64,000 nt of DNA from Isochrysis galbana (Eukaryota > Haptophyta > Isochrysidales > Isochrysidaceae): the NCBI GenBank assembly GCA_018136815.1, contig CM030931.1, forward strand, positions 10,799,072 through 10,863,071. The letters run 5' to 3'. The notes under the pieces were generated by a model that had not been told where the DNA came from, did no database searches, and worked only from the letters and a program-made list of their open reading frames with translations. The stretch's first letter is position 1. Every line of letters begins with the position of its first letter. This document shows, one piece after another, positions 61,317 to 64,000 of this stretch. The translations under genes and the position numbers were made by a program.

Positions 61317-62777
61317 GATGTGGCTGCGCACGAGCTGGCGCGACCGCCTCCAAACGTGGCCACGACGATTCCCGTGAAGAGATGGCATGCCGAGCGGGCG
61401 CAATCAGGCAAACGTTCCCCTCAACCATAGACCGAGCCGGCAGATGTGCGTGCGAGATGCAGACGAATTTCCGGTCCGCGCGATCCCTGTCATGGCGGCG
61501 GGCTGGTGGACCCAGGCGCAATCTTGCTCTCACCGCAGTTGTCCTGTTTCGCAACGGATGGTCGACTGCTAGGACGACGTCGACTCCGTGTGCAGCGAGC
61601 GCAGGAGTTGAGTGGACTCCCGTCGTGTTGCTCGGCGTGCCCGTACCTTGCATTGAGCGCACGCTCGTGTATTGCCTCAAGCAAGACGAACGCAGCGTTT
61701 GTCCCCCATTGGTGAGGCGGCGGCGCCCCCACCCTAAATATGAAAATTATTACCGACCTCTTAGCAGCGTCCCCCCTCCACTGTCGAGGCGGCGGAGTTT
61801 CTTGCCTCCTCAAATATGCGAAATTGTACCAGCGGCAGAGACGGTGTCCCAAAACCCAAAACCGTTAATGTTGTTCGAGGACACCGACTGGGGGGTCAGT
61901 GGCTGGAGCTGGCTATGGATTGGGAGGTGGTGTTGAGTCTGATGTGAGATTGTGTGCGTGGGAGTGTGGGGATTGTGAGTGAGGAGTGAGAGTGGTTGGG
62001 GGCTCGGCGTGACATGAAGAGTACCAATTACCAGTCTGCATGGTGACACGCGACGGACGGGGACGCACAGAGAAGACAGAGGAACAGGGGGACAGGGGGT
62101 GCTTCGGAGCACTGGCGCTGAGAGAACCAAGACGGAGGATAAATAGGGCGGTCAAACAGGGCTTTTTAAGTACTAATATTGGGGGGGGTCGACATTTTTG
62201 ACCGTGAGCGGAAAGCCCCGGCGAAAGCGCCTCGGAGGGTCTCCCCGCCTTTTCAGAATCCTCGTCCGAAAAGACGGTGCGAAGTCCCGTCGGACCCCCC
62301 CCCCTTGCACACGCTCTGGCGGCTCACACGAGCCGAACTAGACGTCGCTCCCACTGAGAGATGTGTTTCTTGTGTCTAAAAGGTGCCTACACACCTCTTA
62401 AATTAGGGGTCCGACGCCCCATATTGCCTATAAAGCAAATTTCAAACCCTGGTGCCCCAGCGATGACGTCCGCGCATGCACATACGCACCACACACAGCT
62501 CGCACACGGCTCATTCGGCTGTCACAGGATGCTCCTTGACTGTCCCGACCCTCGCCCCGCAGGATTCGCCCGGGCTCGCGATTGACGAGGAGCTGGAGCA
62601 CCAGGACGCCATGGCGCTCGATGCTGCTCGCTGGTCGACAAAAGTTTGCTGGCCGCTGGCGGGACAGGTGCGCTGCCGATCGCGCCCGCTCTGGCGCAGA
62701 TCGACCAGGCCCATACCAACAATTCCTTTGCCGCCCCAAACGTCAGGTTCCCGACTCGTATTTCGACGCTGTGAGGC
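61317..62777. other. No gene recognised
   Basis: Overlapping frames at 61382-61936 (plus) and 61490-61852 (minus) have no motif. Poly-G near 62182 and poly-C at 62287-62298 interrupt the sequence. The region may hold the 3' flank of the chromatin gene. Confidence 0.35.
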
Positions 62778-62834
62778 AGGGAGAACACCTGCCGCCAATG
62801 CTCAACCAGAGCATCGGCGGCAGGTGTTCTCTCT
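62778..62834. other. Strong hairpin, 23-bp stem with 5-nt loop
   Basis: GAGAACACCTGCCGCCAATG plus CTC (62781-62803) pairs with 62809-62831 with a single G/A difference, around the loop AACCA. Pairing extends a further three positions outward with one wobble. It could be a small-RNA precursor, a structured transcript end or the remnant of a tiny foldback; nothing else identifies it. Confidence 0.7.
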
Positions 62835-64000
62835 ATGTTTTCGTCGGCTCCTCGGATTTTCACGTGCATCATAGGGCTGGTAGCAATCTAGAAATGTAAT
62901 TTAAGCTAGCCTGCAGCGTGATCTGCGACGGCGCGACGCGCGCGGCCGAACAGTACTGTAGAATTGATAGCTTTTTGTTTGATGTCTAAAGGGAGAAGTT
63001 TTCTCCGCACGGAGGGCTCGAAAATTGGGCAGAAGGGCGAATTTCGAGCTCTTGACCGCCCGTTCTTTTGGCTACTAGTAGATTCAATATGTAATCTAGC
63101 CAAGCAGCGGCCTGAAAGCTTCAGGCGTGATGGTTGCGATCGATTTCTGTGGGCAATCGTGTCGTGAATCACGATTGGACACCGGCTGCTTTGCGCTCAT
63201 CACGAGCCAACTTTTAGAATTTTTTGTACACACGGATGACCTCCAAGGCCATTCACGTTCGGAGACACACAAGTCGTGCCCGCCAAGCACGGGCCAGTCA
63301 ATAGTTTGCCCGTTTTTATGGCACAACATCCCAACATGGAGCACAAAAAGTAGTTTTGTTTTCGCATTGACGTGCTGAATTGACGGACAGCCTCGTGTCT
63401 TCGAGCGTCTCACGTTCGATTTCGAGAGACAACCCCTCCCTTTCTTTCGATGATTCGACAGTCTCATATGGTAAGACTGGTTGGCTACCGAAACATTGGC
63501 ATTTGGGCATGCTGATGGTCATGTATTGTGCTCATATGTGTCTTGGACTGGTGAAATGAAGACTAAAATAAGAATTACTAAGGTTATAATTTGGCAAAAC
63601 TATAATCAATTTGATCTTTTTCTCCTGCGGCGGCGCGCGATGGCGGCCGCAGCGATGGTCGCTGGCCTCGCCAGTGGCCTCGCAAGCGGCCTGTGGCCGC
63701 TCTGGCGAGGGTCTGCGCGGCCAGGAGGCCAGCAGACACCACCTCCCACCATGCTGAGGCGGTGCCGCGCGTGATGGGGCAGCCCATCATGCGCAGCACC
63801 GTCATTTTGACGGCTCGCGGCCTGCCGCGCACTGCATGCGCGCGAGGGGCTGGCAGTAGATGCCAGCAGGGGCGAGGTGGAGGGCGCAGGCGACGCCGTG
63901 CGCCCGCGCAGGGTTTTGTACTGCCTGCCCGGGGGTAACCGTGCCCGGGGAACGCAGGCGCGCGTCGCACAGCGCGACCTGTGGTGCACTTTTGTGGTCG
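62835..64000. other. No gene recognised (right edge)
   Basis: No convincing gene. Frames at 63481-63938 (plus) and 63584-63989 (minus) are Ala/Arg-rich shadows of GC-rich DNA. The stretch 62880-63560 is of lower GC and has no repeat structure that I can see. Confidence 0.35.

Overview
The window is nuclear DNA of a eukaryote, GC-rich and intron-bearing, almost certainly a photosynthetic, flagellate microbial alga. A plastid-lipid-associated (PAP/fibrillin) protein points to a plastid, and BBS7, a subunit of the ciliary BBSome, points to a flagellum. TAF7, a sugar porter, a ShKT-thioredoxin secretory protein and a chromodomain/AT-hook/CXXC protein are further host genes. Twelve splice donors can be placed by protein homology or frame. 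Seven read GTGCGY, two begin with GC, and nearly all acceptors are followed by G. This unusual splice grammar, the GC content and the simple-repeat load suggest a haptophyte-like alga, but the lineage is an inference.

Layout. 1-4.5 kb: a five-exon coiled-coil gene on the minus strand with decayed copies of one of its modules behind it. 4.5-8.6 kb: CT microsatellite, GC-rich dispersed repeat, a complete hAT-like MITE (8-bp target duplication) and TA/GTATAC-rich spacers. 8.6-13.6 kb: a minus-strand gene of unknown function, a foldback element, a possible RNA-triphosphatase-like fragment, a truncated copy of a Pro/Ser-rich gene and a small 96-residue gene. 14-16.4 kb: repeat fragments, an LTR fossil and an assembly gap. 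17.16-21.15 kb: a whole Kolobok-type DNA transposon with TTAA duplications, carrying a decayed transposase and a Tudor-like ORF. 22-27.3 kb: a repeat-bearing coiled-coil gene, a first small-membrane-protein locus and a polytopic membrane protein. 27.3-29 kb: a 200-bp tandem array and another copy of the GC-rich repeat. 29.9-31.9 kb: sugar porter. 32-38.5 kb: MITEs, a second LTR fossil and a second small-membrane-protein locus. 38.9-43.9 kb: TAF7 and the ShKT-thioredoxin gene, convergent. 46.6-50.1 kb: BBS7. 51.4-54.1 kb: the full Pro/Ser-rich gene and the PAP/fibrillin gene. 55.5-57 kb: LINE remnant. 57.7-61.3 kb: an 89-bp pyrimidine VNTR leading straight into the chromodomain/AT-hook/CXXC gene. 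61.3-64 kb: no gene recognised, one strong hairpin.

How it fits together. The host genes are single-copy housekeeping, ciliary, plastid and chromatin functions with no operon-like logic. They share a physical signature: a long GA/CT tract lies 20-170 bp upstream of seven of them, in either orientation, while transposon ORFs lack it. Between the genes the DNA is mostly DNA-transposon derivatives, LTR and LINE remnants and GC-rich dispersed repeats. The most intriguing items are the chromodomain + nine AT-hook + CXXC protein, the GA/CT promoter signature, the GTGCGY/GC splice sites, and two related loci of tiny membrane proteins, one with a cysteine-rich ectodomain.
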